28,219 nucleotides of DNA from DATBED01 sp035480695 (GTDB taxonomy: Bacteria > Patescibacteriota > Saccharimonadia > Saccharimonadales > UBA4665), in NCBI GenBank assembly GCA_035480695.1, contig DATIHM010000061.1, forward strand, positions 1-28,219, given 5' to 3'. The translations under genes and the position numbers were made by a program. The notes beneath the pieces were generated by a model. The model was given only the letters and a program-made list of their open reading frames with translations. It had not been told where the DNA came from and searched no databases. Positions 27,418 through 28,219 of this stretch are shown here, piece after piece (the stretch's first letter is position 1; each line of letters begins with the position of its first letter).

Positions 27418-28219
27418 ATGCAATTTACTTACAAAGCCACTAGCAAAACCGGCAAAATCATCACTGGCACGGCCGAGGCCGCCAACAAGCAGGCCTTGCT
27501 GGTCATGCTGCACAAGCAGGATGTCAAACCGGTTGTGATTGAACTGGCCAAGGGTGGCAAGGGCAAAGCGCTCTTCGGTGGTGGCAAGAAGAAAATCAAA
27601 TTACAGGACTTGGTCGTGTTCACCCGGCAGCTTTCGACGATGATTTCAGCCGGCGTCCCGCTCGCGCGGTCGCTGTCGGCCCTGCAAGGCGACTCCGAAA
27701 GTCCGTACATGCGTGAGGTGCTAGGGGGCATCACTAAAGATGTCGAGAGCGGTCTGACGTTGGGTGACGCCTTTGCCAAATACCCGAATGTTTTCTCAGA
27801 CGTTTACGTAAACATGGTGCGCGCCGGCGAAGAAGGCGGCATTCTTGACGATATTTTAAAACGCCTGGCTACCCAGGTTGAGCAGGACGCGTCCATCCGC
27901 AAGAAAATCAAGAGCGCCATGATGTACCCGATGGTCATTCTGACCGTCACCATCGTGGCTTTCTTCGGGATTATGCTGTTCATCGTGCCGAAGCTGGGGA
28001 GCATCTTGGTCCAATTGGGAGGCCCGCATGCCCAGCTGCCGATTTATACGCGTGTGCTGCTTAACATCAGCAACTTCTGCAAGAACGCCACCATAGTGCC
28101 ACACATCCCGAACCTGATTCTCATAGCCCTGATCCTGGGGGGAGCGGCGGCGTACGGCCTGAAATATATTAAGACAGAAGAGGGCAAGTACAAGTTCCAT
28201 GCCCTGCTGCTAAGGGTAC
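27418..28219 (+). CDS. pilC: Type IV pilus inner-membrane platform protein PilC (partial)
   Basis: Starts at ATG 27418, 1 bp after the pilB stop, and runs off the end: 267 residues visible of about 400. It begins MQFTYKATSKTGKIITGTAEA, as PilC/GspF does. The first T2SF domain reads LVVFTRQLSTMISAGVPLAR, DVESGLTLGDAFAKYPNVFS and YVNMVRAGEEGGILDDIL; a membrane helix follows (VILTVTIVAFFGIMLFIVP). PilC is the platform that couples PilB to the growing pilus. The pilB-pilC order is that of type IV pilus operons; pilT, pilD or pilins may lie beyond. Confidence 0.95.
   Translation, partial: MQFTYKATSKTGKIITGTAEAANKQALLVMLHKQDVKPVVIELAKGGKGKALFGGGKKKIKLQDLVVFTRQLSTMISAGVPLARSLSALQGDSESPYMREVLGGITKDVESGLTLGDAFAKYPNVFSDVYVNMVRAGEEGGILDDILKRLATQVEQDASIRKKIKSAMMYPMVILTVTIVAFFGIMLFIVPKLGSILVQLGGPHAQLPIYTRVLLNISNFCKNATIVPHIPNLILIALILGGAAAYGLKYIKTEEGKYKFHALLLRV

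Noticed and set aside
1..28219. CRISPR array, prophage, insertion sequence or integron
   Set aside because: No regularly spaced direct repeats, transposase, integrase or phage structural gene could be found on either strand.

Overview
The window looks like a chromosomal segment of a Candidate Phyla Radiation bacterium. Candidatus Saccharibacteria (TM7) is my best guess. This is inferred from gene content and style, not from a database search: short genes packed end to end, sortase and LPxTG surface chemistry, a type IV pilus PilB-PilC pair, RNase Y, a very short TsaB, peptidoglycan genes scattered singly, and many small membrane proteins. TGA, TAG and TAA all act as ordinary stops, so the UGA-glycine code of Gracilibacteria/Absconditabacteria does not apply. 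All five tRNAs (Gly-UCC, Arg-UCU, His-GUG, Pro-CGG, Pro-UGG) carry an encoded CCA. No phage, insertion sequence or CRISPR array is visible.

Layout. 1-1466: the tail of a secreted-looking protein, then an FMN riboswitch driving a DMT/EamA transporter (a probable flavin importer) and a 27-residue small ORF. 1563-6565: an XRE-DUF3467 regulator, murB, a DUF3052 gene, glyA, and a murA-like gene fused to an N-terminal XRE helix-turn-helix. 6562-8616: a surface cassette on the minus strand made of a 65-residue LPxTG protein, a sortase and a processive family 2 glycosyltransferase. 8786-11124: tRNA-Gly, a three-gene minus-strand membrane cluster (PrsW-like protease with a zinc ribbon, zinc-ribbon membrane protein, small membrane protein), tRNA-Arg and DUF1905. 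11222-17420: a polytopic membrane protein, tRNA-His, a MarP-like periplasmic protease interrupted by one in-frame amber codon, a quinone-oxidoreductase-like MDR enzyme, DUF4396 divergent from a P1B ATPase, and a phytol/dolichol-kinase-like membrane protein. 17507-20141: a 51-residue charged microprotein, two tRNA-Pro genes, a DEDDh exonuclease and rny. 20138-22369: tsaB, tsaE and a surface protein with two lamin-tail domains. 22476-28219: a PRC-barrel protein, a class I glutamine amidotransferase-like hydrolase, recX (with an in-frame ochre codon) and recA, then pilB and pilC, the latter running off the end.

How the parts relate. The shared theme is the cell envelope: precursor synthesis (MurA, MurB), surface polymer and sortase chemistry, the membrane proteases PrsW and MarP, the lamin-tail surface protein and the pilus motor. 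The regulatory style is distinctive. At least eleven genes have a -10-like hexamer only 6-10 nt before the start codon, which predicts leaderless or near-leaderless mRNAs. A minority (glyA, the LPxTG gene, rny, recA, the 11222 membrane gene and the small ORFs) carry strong Shine-Dalgarno leaders. Three of four convergent gene pairs overlap by exactly 4 bp at their stop codons.

Most noteworthy: the FMN riboswitch-transporter unit; the LPxTG mini-protein/sortase/glycosyltransferase cassette; the helix-turn-helix-MurA fusion; the leaderless promoter pattern; and two otherwise intact genes (marP-like, recX) each broken by a single in-frame stop that could derive from a Gln codon.
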